From positions 1-8,030 of the forward strand of contig CALMBN010000080.1 in NCBI GenBank assembly GCA_937860195.1: a stretch of 8,030 nucleotides of DNA, read 5' to 3'. This document shows, in pieces, positions 1 to 6,547 of this stretch; position 1 is the first letter of the stretch, and every line of letters begins with the position of its first letter. The notes beneath the pieces were generated by a model, which was given only the letters and a program-made list of their open reading frames with translations, was not told the DNA's origin and made no database searches. The stretch comes from an uncultured Novosphingobium sp. (GTDB lineage: Bacteria; Pseudomonadota; Alphaproteobacteria; Sphingomonadales; Sphingomonadaceae). Position numbers and translations under genes: made by a program.

Positions 1-536
1 AGGATGCCCGCGCGGTGCTGGCCTATCTGCGCAGCCCCGCCGTTGCTGCGAAGCTCGGGATCAATACCGCCCAGATGGCGATTGCCGGCCATTCGATGGG
101 CGGCTGGGTTACCACCCTGGTCGCCGGAGAGGACGATGGCTTGCTGGGCGCGGGGCTGATTTCAGCGGCCAGCATGGGCGTGATGCGGGGGCTCGACCGG
201 CCCGGCATTGTCAAGATGGCGGCGGAAAATTCCGAAGCGCTGGCCGGAACTTCGCCCGAAATGATGGCTGACGAACTGGTCGCCAACCGCCAGAAATTTG
301 ACTTTCTGCAAGCTGCGCCGGGCCTCGCCAGAAAGGCGCTGCTGGTGCTGAGCAGTGACGATGGACTGGCCCCGCAAACCGATGCGCTGATCGCTGCAGT
401 CAGGGCCAAAGGTGGGACCCGGATCACCGCCATCCATGTCGCGACCGATCACGGCTGGAACGACAAGCGCGTGCTATTGCAGGTCTATGTTATCCGCTGG
501 CTGCAGGGGCTGTTGCCCAGACCGAAACGGTCCTAA
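1..536 (+). CDS. alpha/beta-hydrolase family protein, C-terminal part (5' end outside window)
   Basis: The frame is open from base 3 with no start needed inside the window, so this is the C-terminal 177 residues of a longer protein. Counting from the GTG at 15 as residue 1, the nucleophile elbow GHSMGG is at 25-30 (Ser27). A likely acid residue follows the next core strand in LVLSSDDGLAP (Asp115 or Asp116), and a likely catalytic histidine is in ATDHGWND (His146). Order and spacing fit a serine hydrolase of the alpha/beta fold with a short cap insertion (about 55-100). Substrate cannot be told; esterase, peptidase or acyl-transfer activity are all possible. No signal peptide can be judged because the N-terminus is missing. 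The TAA stop overlaps the phoB stop on the other strand. Nothing in the sequence ties this gene to phosphate metabolism, so it is probably just a neighbour. Confidence 0.85.
   Translation, partial: DARAVLAYLRSPAVAAKLGINTAQMAIAGHSMGGWVTTLVAGEDDGLLGAGLISAASMGVMRGLDRPGIVKMAAENSEALAGTSPEMMADELVANRQKFDFLQAAPGLARKALLVLSSDDGLAPQTDALIAAVRAKGGTRITAIHVATDHGWNDKRVLLQVYVIRWLQGLLPRPKRS
520..532 (-). other. small stem-loop directly after the phoB stop codon
   Basis: A perfect 5-bp inverted repeat GACCG-AAA-CGGTC starts at the base next to the phoB stop codon and lies inside the last codons of the hydrolase gene. In the phoB transcript it would fold just downstream of the stop. No U-run follows on either strand, so it is not a standard intrinsic terminator. 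It could be a weak stabilising 3' structure or chance in GC-rich DNA. No better terminator for the operon is visible. Confidence 0.25.
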
Positions 537-1222
537 ACCGCCTCGAGCGAATAGCCAGCCGAGCGCACGGTCCGAACCGGATCGGGTGCGCCGTCGATCT
601 CGATCCCTTTGCGCAGACGGCGGATGTGGACATCGACCGTGCGCAGCTCAATCTCGCTCTCGTTGCCCCAGACAGCGTCGAGCAGCTGCCCGCGGCTAAA
701 CACCCGGCCGGGGTGTTCCATAAAGAATTTGAGCAGGCGGAACTCGGTTGGCCCCAGGCTGACGACCTGGCCGCGCCGGGTGACCTTGTGGGCGGTGGCA
801 TCGAGTGCCAGGTCGCCGACAGTCAGCGTCTCACCAGCCAAAGCCGGGCGAATCCGCCGCATGATCGCATTGACCCGGGCGATCAGTTCGCGCGGGGAAA
901 ACGGCTTGGTGACGAAATCGTCGGCCCCGGTCTCGAGCCCGCGGATCTTGTCGTCCTCGGCCCCGCGCGCGGTCAGCATCACAATCGGGACGTGGGCGGT
1001 TTCCTTCGAGCGGCGCAGGCGCCGGCAAACCTCGATCCCGCTGGTGCCCTCGATCATCCAGTCAAGCACGACCAGATCCGGGACTTCCTCCTGCGCCAGA
1101 AGGAGCGCTTCATCGCCATCGGGAGTCGAGGTTACGGCGTAACCTTCTCCTTTGAATCGAAATTCGAGCAGTTCGGCGAGGGCTGGGTCATCCTCCACCA
1201 GCAGGAGCCGGGGTGCGATCAT
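533..1222 (-). CDS. phoB: phosphate regulon response regulator PhoB
   Basis: This 229-residue protein is a full-length OmpR/PhoB-type transcription factor. The receiver domain (about 5-118) has the acidic pocket Glu10-Asp11-Asp12, phosphoacceptor Asp54 in VVLDWMI, Thr84 in MLTARG and Lys106 in VTKPFSP. The C-terminal winged helix (about 130-227) includes the SLGPTEFRLL motif, the recognition-helix region RTVDVHIRRLRKGI (194-207) and the VRTVRSAGYSL wing. When phosphorylated by PhoR it binds Pho boxes and activates the phosphate-starvation regulon. It is the last gene of the pst operon, its ATG two bases after the phoU stop, so it is probably translationally coupled and, through the upstream Pho box, autoregulated. 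Assignment to PhoB rather than another OmpR-family regulator rests on both sequence and context. Its TAG stop shares bases 533-535 with the stop region of the convergent hydrolase gene. Confidence 0.96.
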   Translation of the reverse strand: MIAPRLLLVEDDPALAELLEFRFKGEGYAVTSTPDGDEALLLAQEEVPDLVVLDWMIEGTSGIEVCRRLRRSKETAHVPIVMLTARGAEDDKIRGLETGADDFVTKPFSPRELIARVNAIMRRIRPALAGETLTVGDLALDATAHKVTRRGQVVSLGPTEFRLLKFFMEHPGRVFSRGQLLDAVWGNESEIELRTVDVHIRRLRKGIEIDGAPDPVRTVRSAGYSLEAV

Positions 1223-1224
1223 GG

Positions 1225-1908
1225 CTATGCGCCCGTCCGATCTTCGCGGTCGGTCAGGTGATCGCCAGTCGCCGCGTAATAGACCATTTCCGCAACATTG
1301 GTGGCGTGATCGCCAATCCGTTCGATATTCCGCGCCACGAACAAAAGCTGCGCAGCACTGCTGATCGTTGCCGGATTCTCCATCATGTAGGTAACGAGAT
1401 TGCGGAAAATGCTTTCGTAAAAGGCATCGACCTTGTCATCGCGAGCCACCACCTCGGCGGCCAGTTCGGCATCGCGGGCAGCGTAAGCGGTCATGACGTC
1501 GTGGACCATCGCAACCGCTATGTCGGCCATTGCCGGGATCAGGGTCAGCGGTTCAAACGTCTTGCGACCCTCGATCTTGCCAGCGCTTTTGGCGATATTC
1601 TTCGAATAGTCTCCGATCCGCTCGACCACCCCGGCGATCTTGAGCGCGGCTATCACTTCGCGCAGGTCATCCGCCATTGGCGCACGCAGGGCAATCACGC
1701 GCACTGCCAGCTTATCGACTTCGGCTTCAAGCGAATCGATCTTGCGGTCACGGTCGATCACGCTTTTGACCAAATCCTGGTTGCCCTTGGTCAAGGCTTC
1801 CATTGCCTCGATCAGCGAGAGTTCGGCGAGGCCACCCATCTCTGCGATCAACCCGCGCAGCCGGGTGATGTCTTCGTCGAAGGCCTTGACGGTATGTTCC
1901 TGTGCCAT
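1225..1908 (-). CDS. phoU: phosphate signalling protein PhoU
   Basis: The 227-residue product has the two-repeat all-helical PhoU structure. The signature metal-binding motif appears twice, exactly 100 residues apart: VVERIGDYSKNIA (Glu96-Asp100) and NIERIGDHATNVAE (Glu196-Asp200). In known systems PhoU acts at the inner face of the membrane, linking the Pst transporter and PhoR so that the kinase is kept off when phosphate is plentiful. The start MAQEHTVKAF was chosen because it lies one base after the pstB stop, gives the family's usual length (E. coli PhoU is about 240 residues), and begins at the first helix. The frame stays open 28 codons further up, but that extension would lie within pstB and has no PhoU character. 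A GGAAGG-like sequence within the pstB 3' end may serve as ribosome-binding site. Confidence 0.97.
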   Translation of the reverse strand: MAQEHTVKAFDEDITRLRGLIAEMGGLAELSLIEAMEALTKGNQDLVKSVIDRDRKIDSLEAEVDKLAVRVIALRAPMADDLREVIAALKIAGVVERIGDYSKNIAKSAGKIEGRKTFEPLTLIPAMADIAVAMVHDVMTAYAARDAELAAEVVARDDKVDAFYESIFRNLVTYMMENPATISSAAQLLFVARNIERIGDHATNVAEMVYYAATGDHLTDREDRTGA

Positions 1909-1909
1909 C

Positions 1910-2695
1910 TTACCCGTACCTTCCGGTGATATAGTCTTTGGTCCGTTCTTCACGAGGATTGGTGAAAATTTCGGTAGTCTTGCCATATTCAACCATTTTG
2001 CCGAGATGGAAAAAGGCCGTGCGTTGCGAGACCCGTGCGGCCTGCTGCATTGAATGCGTGACGATCACGATCGCATAGCGCCCTTTAAGCTCGCCGATCA
2101 GTTCTTCGATCCTGGCCGTGGCGATCGGATCGAGCGCTGAGCACGGCTCGTCCATCAGGATTACTTCGGGCTCAACTGCAATTGCCCGGGCAATGCACAG
2201 GCGTTGCTGTTGACCGCCAGACAAGGCAGTGCCGCTTTCCGCCAGCCGATCCTTGACTTCATCCCACAGGCCGGCCCGCTTGAGCGCCTTTTCGACCCGT
2301 TCTTCGAGTTCCGCCTTGCTCGCCGCCATCCCATGGATACGCGGACCGTAAGCCACATTTTCGAAGATCGACTTCGGGAATGGATTGGGCTTTTGGAAAA
2401 CCATTCCGACACGGGCGCGAAGCTGCACCACATCCATTCCGGACTTGTAGATATCCTCACCGTCCAGCGTGATCTCACCTTCGAACCGGGCGCTCGGGAT
2501 GGTGTCGTTCATCCGGTTGAGGGCGCGCAGGAAGGTCGATTTGCCGCAACCGGACGGGCCGATGAAGGCCGTTACATATTCGGTCGGAATATCGATTGAA
2601 ACCTGATCGATTGCTTGCTTCTCGCCATAATAGATCGAGACATCTCGCGCGGCGATCTTGGCCTGAACGGCATCAAGTTCATGATAGTTGGTCAT
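1910..2695 (-). CDS. pstB: phosphate ABC transporter ATP-binding protein PstB
   Basis: A complete 261-residue ABC ATPase of the PstB type. Walker A is GPSGCGKS (46-53) followed by [11 protein letters not shown], the Q-loop is Gln101 in [19 protein letters not shown], the signature is LSGGQQQR (158-165), Walker B is VILMDEP (178-184, catalytic Glu183), and the H-loop is His214. The [10 protein letters not shown] stretch and the SALDPIAT D-loop are characteristic of PstB rather than other importers. Two copies would sit in the cytoplasm on the PstC/PstA pair and hydrolyse ATP to import phosphate. The ATG lies one base after the pstA stop (TAAAATG). No strong Shine-Dalgarno is visible. A short inverted repeat (CGTTTC at 2704-2709, GAAACG at 2712-2717) in the end of pstA sits just before the start. 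Translation is therefore probably coupled to pstA. Confidence 0.98.
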   Translation of the reverse strand: MTNYHELDAVQAKIAARDVSIYYGEKQAIDQVSIDIPTEYVTAFIGPSGCGKSTFLRALNRMNDTIPSARFEGEITLDGEDIYKSGMDVVQLRARVGMVFQKPNPFPKSIFENVAYGPRIHGMAASKAELEERVEKALKRAGLWDEVKDRLAESGTALSGGQQQRLCIARAIAVEPEVILMDEPCSALDPIATARIEELIGELKGRYAIVIVTHSMQQAARVSQRTAFFHLGKMVEYGKTTEIFTNPREERTKDYITGRYG

Positions 2696-2696
2696 T

Positions 2697-3920
2697 TTAC
2701 CAGCGTTTCTCGAAACGGTTGCGGAGGTAGATGGCGAGGCCGTTCATAACCAGCAGGAAAGCCAGCAGGACGATGATCGCGGCGGATGTACGTTCAACAA
2801 ACCCGCGATCAATCTCGTCCGACCACAGGAAGATCTGCACCGGCAGGACTGTGGCGGGCGAGGTAAACCCATCGGGCGCAGAAGCGATGAAGGCGCGCAT
2901 CCCGATCATCAGCAGCGGCGCAGTTTCGCCGAGCGCGCGGGCCATCCCGATGATCGTGCCAGTCAGAATACCCGGCATGGCCAAAGGCAGGACATGGTGA
3001 AACACGGTCTGCACCTGGCTTGCACCCACCGCCAAGGCGGCATCGCGGATCGACGGCGGCACCGCCTTGATTGCATTGCGCCCGGAGATCACGATCACCG
3101 GCATGGTCATCAAGGCCAGCGTCATTCCGCCGATCAGCGGGGCCGAACGCAGATTGGGAAAAATCGTCAGGAATACTGCCAGGCCCAGCAGCCCGAAAAT
3201 GATTGAGGGCACGGCGGCAAGGTTGTTGATCGAGATTTCGATCCAGTCGGTCCAGCGATTGCGCGGGGCATATTCTTCCAGGTAGACGGCCGCGAAGACC
3301 CCGATCGGGAAAGCCAATGCCAGTGTAACCAGCATGGTCAGCATTGAGCCTTTGAGCGCTCCCCAGATGCCCACCGCTTGCGGGCCGGTCGCATCGGACC
3401 GGGTCAGAAATCCCCAGTCGAATGCGTCGACAAGCTTGCCTTCGGCTTTGAGTTTGGTGGCGAGGGCTTTCAGATCGTCTACCCCTTCACCGCGCGCGCC
3501 GGCGGCCAGATCGTCGGTTACGGGCAGCGCGACGACGGACGTGCCCGACAGGCGCGATGGGTCATCAATCAGGGTGGCGGCCACCTCGCGCCAGGCCTGG
3601 TCCTGTACCTGCGCCGCAGCCACATCGCCAACCTGTTTGGCAACTGCGAAGCCCACCACATCGGCCAGCCCGGCACCCTGCAAGACCTGCACGGCATCGG
3701 GTCCCTGCAACTGGCTCGCATCAACTGTCAGCGTGCCAGCGAGATCAACCGGAACCTGCAACTCCCAGCGCTTGAACCCGCCCAGGGCATTGCTGGTCAT
3801 TGTCACCAGCAAAAATGCCAGGACCAGGCCCGAAAACATGACGGCAGCAAGGCCGATCAGCTTGAACCGGCGCTCGGCAGCGTAGCGCTGCTTGAGGTGG
3901 TTGGCGGCAGGACTAGTCAT
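2697..3920 (-). CDS. pstA: phosphate ABC transporter permease PstA (long form with N-terminal DUF3333-type region)
   Basis: The product is 407 residues, about 110 more than E. coli PstA. The C-terminal 220 residues are a standard permease with membrane segments near 189-213, 237-256, 263-282, 315-340 and 380-398. The cytoplasmic EAA loop, [20 protein letters not shown] (291-310) leading into LPLAMPGIL, docks onto PstB. The extra length is an N-terminal helix (about 20-42) plus a roughly 145-residue soluble, Ala/Asp/Val-rich stretch (44-188) before the permease core. This matches the DUF3333 region known from alphaproteobacterial PstA proteins and should lie in the periplasm. The ATG overlaps the end of pstC by eight bases and has a GGGAGG ribosome-binding site. 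With PstC it forms the phosphate channel in the inner membrane. Confidence 0.97.
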   Translation of the reverse strand: MTSPAANHLKQRYAAERRFKLIGLAAVMFSGLVLAFLLVTMTSNALGGFKRWELQVPVDLAGTLTVDASQLQGPDAVQVLQGAGLADVVGFAVAKQVGDVAAAQVQDQAWREVAATLIDDPSRLSGTSVVALPVTDDLAAGARGEGVDDLKALATKLKAEGKLVDAFDWGFLTRSDATGPQAVGIWGALKGSMLTMLVTLALAFPIGVFAAVYLEEYAPRNRWTDWIEISINNLAAVPSIIFGLLGLAVFLTIFPNLRSAPLIGGMTLALMTMPVIVISGRNAIKAVPPSIRDAALAVGASQVQTVFHHVLPLAMPGILTGTIIGMARALGETAPLLMIGMRAFIASAPDGFTSPATVLPVQIFLWSDEIDRGFVERTSAAIIVLLAFLLVMNGLAIYLRNRFEKRW

Positions 3921-5304
3921 AAGCCTCCCGGAAGCGCTTCACGACGCGCAGCGCGATGTAATTGAGTGTCAGCGTGACCAGAAACAGCACCATGCCGAGC
4001 GCAAAGGCAGAGAGCGTGGCCGGATGATCAAAACTGCCTTCGCCGGTCAGCATGGCGACGATCTGAAACGTCACTGTGGTCATCGTCTCGAACGGGTTGG
4101 CGGTGAGCCGCGCGGTCGCACCGGCGGCCATTACCACGATCATCGTTTCGCCGATCGCACGGCTGACCGCCAGCATGACGCCTGCCACGATGCCCGGTAA
4201 CGCGGCCGGGATCAGAACCTTCTTGATCGTTTCAGATGTCGTCGCACCCATTGCCAGACTGCCGTCGCGCATGGCCTGGGGCACTGCGGTAATGCTGTCA
4301 TCGGCCATCGAGGAAACGAACGGGATAATCATGATCCCCATCACGATCCCGGCGGCCAGCGCGCTTTCGCTCGAAGCACTGGAAATTCCGATGCCGACAC
4401 CAAAGTCCCGGATGAGCGGTGCCACGGTCAGAGCGGCGAAATAGCCATAGACAACGGTTGGCACCCCGGCCAGGATTTCCAGCATCGGCTTCATCCACTT
4501 GCGGACCGTCGCCGAGGCATATTGGGTGAGGTAAATTGCGCTCATCAGCCCGAGTGGGATCGCCACCAGCATTGCAATCACCGCGCCGATGAAGATGGTG
4601 CCCCAGAACAGCGGAAATGCGCCATAGGCCTCGGTCCGGATTGCTGCGGGATCGACCATCGGATCGGGCCCCCAATGGGTTCCAAACAGAAAATCAACCG
4701 GGCTGACGAACTGGAAAAACCGGAACGTTTCGAACACCAGCGAAACCAGAATCCCGAGTGTCGTCAGGATCGCAACCATCGACGCGCCGAGCAGCGTGAA
4801 CATCACCGCGCGTTCGACCCGGGTCCGGGCTGTGAAATCGGGTCGCAGCCGCAGGAATGCAAAGGCTCCCCCGGCAAAGCCAAGCACAAGCGTGACAACG
4901 ATACCGATGGTTCCGAACGTGGTCATTGCCGTTCTGAACGGTTGAACCAGTGCCGCCGAACCAGTCTGAAAGGAGGTTGCCGCCCCACCCGAAGCAATCG
5001 CCTGTGCTTCAGACAGAACCGCGTCCCGCCCTATCCCGAAGGCCGGAAGCGCCGCCGCAGCGGGATCGGCCAGGACCTGTCCCAGCACCAGACCGGGGCT
5101 GAGTGAGGTCCATGCCAATGCGAAGACCGTCGCCGGTACCGCCGCCCACAGCGCAACGTACCAACCGTGGTAATTGGGCAGCGAATGGAGCGCAGAACCT
5201 TGCGTCAAGGCTTCCTTGCGAAAGGTCCAGGCCCGCGAACGCGCCGCCAGCCATGCGATCAAGCCCAGCGCGAGGGCAAGCAACAAGGGCAAGGCTGGCG
5301 ACAT
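3913..5304 (-). CDS. pstC: phosphate ABC transporter permease PstC (long form with extra N-terminal membrane region)
   Basis: The product is 463 residues, against roughly 320 in E. coli PstC. The permease core occupies about 165-463, with membrane segments near 168-190, 232-258, 275-294, 314-334, 368-392 and 432-452. The EAA loop is MRDGSLAMGATTSETIKKVL (345-364), followed by IPAALPGI. The motif ILAGVPTVVYGYFA (277-290) is typical of PstC. The additional N-terminal 160 residues carry three more probable membrane segments (1-20, 48-66, 127-150) and a polar stretch between them. This resembles the DUF3708-type extension found in alphaproteobacterial PstC. The ATG at 5304 is the only reasonable start, because an in-frame TAG lies 12 bases upstream. 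The 23-base gap after pstS contains no Shine-Dalgarno. The stop overlaps the pstA start. Confidence 0.96.
   Translation of the reverse strand: MSPALPLLLALALGLIAWLAARSRAWTFRKEALTQGSALHSLPNYHGWYVALWAAVPATVFALAWTSLSPGLVLGQVLADPAAAALPAFGIGRDAVLSEAQAIASGGAATSFQTGSAALVQPFRTAMTTFGTIGIVVTLVLGFAGGAFAFLRLRPDFTARTRVERAVMFTLLGASMVAILTTLGILVSLVFETFRFFQFVSPVDFLFGTHWGPDPMVDPAAIRTEAYGAFPLFWGTIFIGAVIAMLVAIPLGLMSAIYLTQYASATVRKWMKPMLEILAGVPTVVYGYFAALTVAPLIRDFGVGIGISSASSESALAAGIVMGIMIIPFVSSMADDSITAVPQAMRDGSLAMGATTSETIKKVLIPAALPGIVAGVMLAVSRAIGETMIVVMAAGATARLTANPFETMTTVTFQIVAMLTGEGSFDHPATLSAFALGMVLFLVTLTLNYIALRVVKRFREAYD
3924..3929 (-). promoter_or_regulatory. ribosome-binding site of pstA
   Basis: GGGAGG on the minus strand lies inside the last codons of pstC, only three bases (CTT) before the pstA ATG. 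It is the strongest Shine-Dalgarno within the operon although its spacing is shorter than usual. It supports the overlapping pstA start, since the next in-frame Met (codon 28) is inside the first membrane helix. Confidence 0.6.
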
Positions 5305-5327
5305 CGTTTGCGGGTTCTAGACTGTGC

Positions 5328-6374
5328 TTACTTCAAGGTCGAGGGATCGAGCGGAGCGAAGGTGCTGGCAGTTTTAGCGCTGCCGGCAAGCACGTCATCA
5401 GGTGCAACGACCATTCCCTGCTTGGACAAAAGTCCGCCTTTGCTCCAGTGCTTGGCCCATTCAGCCACATATTCCTTGAGGCCCTTGATCGCATCAAGGT
5501 GTGCCAGCTTGACATAAATGTAGAGCGGCCGTGCGCCCGGATAGCTGAAATCAGAAATTGCGGCATAGGTCGGGGTGACACCGTTCATGGTCAATCCATC
5601 GAGCTTGTCGGCGTTTTCCTCGAGGTATGAGAAGCCGAAAATGCCGATTGCCTTGGGATTGGCTTCCAGCTTCTGGACGATCAGATTGTCGTTCTCACCC
5701 GAATCGACATAGGCTCCATCGCTGCGGACTTCGCTGCAGATTGCTTCGTGCTTTTCCTTGTCGCTGTCCTTGAGCGCTTTCATTTCAGCATTGGCATCGC
5801 AACCCTTGACCAGGATCAGCTCCTTGAGAGCATCGCGGGTGCCCGATGAGGATGGCGGCCCATAAACCAGGATCGGTTCAGCCGGGTAGGCCGGATTGAC
5901 ATCTTTCCAGGTCTTGGTGGTGTTCGGTTTGCCATAGGGATTGGCAGCCAGTGCCTTGTAAACGTCTTCCTGGGTCAGCTTCAGGCCAAAACCGCCCTTG
6001 GCTTCGGCAAAGGCGATCCCATCAAGACCAACCTGAATTTCGGCCACCTTGTCGACCCCATTCTTGGCACAGTCTTCAAATTCGGACTTCTTTATCCGGC
6101 GCGATGCATTGGCTATGTCAGGGGTGGACGCGCCAACACCAGCGCAAAACAGCTTCATCCCGGCACCGGTTCCGTTGGTTTCAACGATCGGCGATTTGAA
6201 GCCGGTGCCGGATTTGGTCAGTGAATCAGCGACTGCCTTGGCGAACGGGAACACGGTCGAGGATCCAACCACGCGGATTTGCTCACGCGAGGCATTTTGT
6301 GCCCCGCCGCAGCCTGCCAGCAACGCGGTCGACATAATAGCGGAGGTGAGGACGAATATAGATTTCCTGCTCAT
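5328..6374 (-). CDS. pstS: phosphate-binding protein PstS, predicted lipoprotein
   Basis: A 348-residue extracytoplasmic solute-binding protein of the phosphate importer. Residues 1-22 form a lipoprotein signal: basic SRK, a hydrophobic stretch, then the lipobox LLAGC with Cys22 as the lipidated residue. The ligand-binding motifs follow: GSSTVFPF (37-44), NGTGAG (67-72), NASRR (89-93) and SSSGTRDA (175-182). Two further cysteine pairs (77/102 and 192/213) could form disulphides in the periplasm. The start at 6374 was chosen because GGAG lies nine bases upstream and it gives a compact signal peptide. ATG 6389, five codons earlier, is a possible alternative. The frame remains open to 6476, but a start there would place cysteine-rich non-signal sequence first and run over the Pho box. 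It is the first gene of the operon, behind a strong Pho box, so starvation induction is expected. Confidence 0.95.
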   Translation of the reverse strand: MSRKSIFVLTSAIMSTALLAGCGGAQNASREQIRVVGSSTVFPFAKAVADSLTKSGTGFKSPIVETNGTGAGMKLFCAGVGASTPDIANASRRIKKSEFEDCAKNGVDKVAEIQVGLDGIAFAEAKGGFGLKLTQEDVYKALAANPYGKPNTTKTWKDVNPAYPAEPILVYGPPSSSGTRDALKELILVKGCDANAEMKALKDSDKEKHEAICSEVRSDGAYVDSGENDNLIVQKLEANPKAIGIFGFSYLEENADKLDGLTMNGVTPTYAAISDFSYPGARPLYIYVKLAHLDAIKGLKEYVAEWAKHWSKGGLLSKQGMVVAPDDVLAGSAKTASTFAPLDPSTLK

Positions 6375-6383
6375 GACGAATCG

Positions 6384-6387
6384 CTCC
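6384..6387 (-). promoter_or_regulatory. ribosome-binding site deciding the pstS start
   Basis: GGAG on the minus strand is nine bases before ATG 6374. It overlaps the alternative ATG at 6389 (AATGGAG), which has its own GGGAG at 6401-6405, eleven bases away. The shorter form has the better-placed site and the cleaner signal peptide. Confidence 0.5.
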
Positions 6388-6423
6388 ATTGGCGTTAACT
6401 CTCCCGGCCTCTGGCGGCGCAGT

Positions 6424-6441
6424 GTGACACATTCATGACAG
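6424..6441 (-). promoter_or_regulatory. Pho box (PhoB operator) facing pstS
   Basis: On the minus strand the sequence reads CTGTCATGAATGTGTCAC. It matches the E. coli Pho box consensus (two CTGTCAT-type repeats with a 4-bp A/T-rich spacer, 11-bp period) at 16 of 18 positions, and the first half-site is perfect. It ends 49 bases before the pstS start codon, a normal distance for a PhoB-activated promoter. The -10 element expected about ten bases downstream is not recognisable (CAGAGG), so the exact transcription start cannot be given. Phospho-PhoB should activate the whole pstSCAB-phoU-phoB operon from here. Confidence 0.87.
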
Positions 6442-6497
6442 AGAGTTGAGTCACAGTTTAGACACCGTGACGACAATTCGCGTCATGAAAGTGTCAT
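6424..6497. repeat. inverted repeat formed by the two divergent Pho boxes
   Basis: Bases 6424-6439 and 6482-6497 are inverted copies matching at 14 of 16 positions, with a 42-bp centre. A second, inner pair GTCAC (6450-6454) and GTGAC (6467-6471) has exactly the same axis of symmetry (between 6460 and 6461), and 8 of 11 base pairs of that inner dyad match. The pstS and DUF2490 start codons are also nearly equidistant from this axis. The most likely meaning is a symmetric set of PhoB contacts serving two promoters, not an RNA structure. Confidence 0.8.
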
Positions 6498-6508
6498 AGA
6501 ACAGACAT
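6480..6508 (+). promoter_or_regulatory. Pho box facing the DUF2490 gene, with a third in-phase half-site
   Basis: On the + strand, 6480-6497 reads GCGTCATGAAAGTGTCAT, matching 14 of 18 Pho box positions. A further half-site, CAGACAT (6502-6508, 5 of 7), continues the 11-bp period with another 4-bp spacer, so two overlapping boxes are possible. TATCGA at 6508-6513 lies ten bases after the first box, where the -10 element of a PhoB-dependent promoter is expected, although it is only a partial match. There are 50 bases from the box to the DUF2490 start codon. The site implies PhoB activation of that gene; by orientation it does not serve pstS. Confidence 0.78.
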
Positions 6509-6534
6509 ATCGACCGGTCAGACCAAACGACTCG

Positions 6535-6539
6535 AAGGA
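6535..6539 (+). promoter_or_regulatory. ribosome-binding site of the DUF2490 gene
   Basis: AAGGA is followed by an 8-base spacer to ATG 6548. It is a well-placed Shine-Dalgarno and fixes the start, which is also where the signal peptide begins. Confidence 0.75.
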
Positions 6540-6547
6540 ATTCCCGA

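Noticed and set aside
626..1261. Long + strand open frame (211 codons) opposite phoB
   Set aside because: It is the antisense shadow of a conserved regulator; there is no ribosome-binding site or domain features.
1213..1929. Long + strand open frame (238 codons) opposite phoU
   Set aside because: It mirrors phoU in GC-rich DNA, where antisense frames stay open by codon bias. It has no recognisable domain, and phoU is certain.
1909..1992. N-terminal extension of PhoU
   Set aside because: The extra 28 residues would lie inside the pstB coding end and do not resemble PhoU. The ATG at 1908, one base after the pstB stop, is the better start.
2704..2717. CGTTTC/GAAACG inverted repeat before pstB as a regulatory hairpin
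   Set aside because: It lies in pstA coding sequence (RFEK), is A/U-rich and has only a two-base centre. At most it has a minor effect on the pstB start.
3378..3965. + strand open frame (195 codons) opposite the pstA N-terminal region
   Set aside because: It has odd composition and no motif, and it lies opposite a real gene. The variable DUF3333-like region simply lacks stops on this strand.
6375..6476. N-terminal extension of PstS with several cysteines, resembling a small zinc motif
   Set aside because: It would precede the lipoprotein signal and run across the Pho box, so it is untranslated leader or promoter DNA read in frame.
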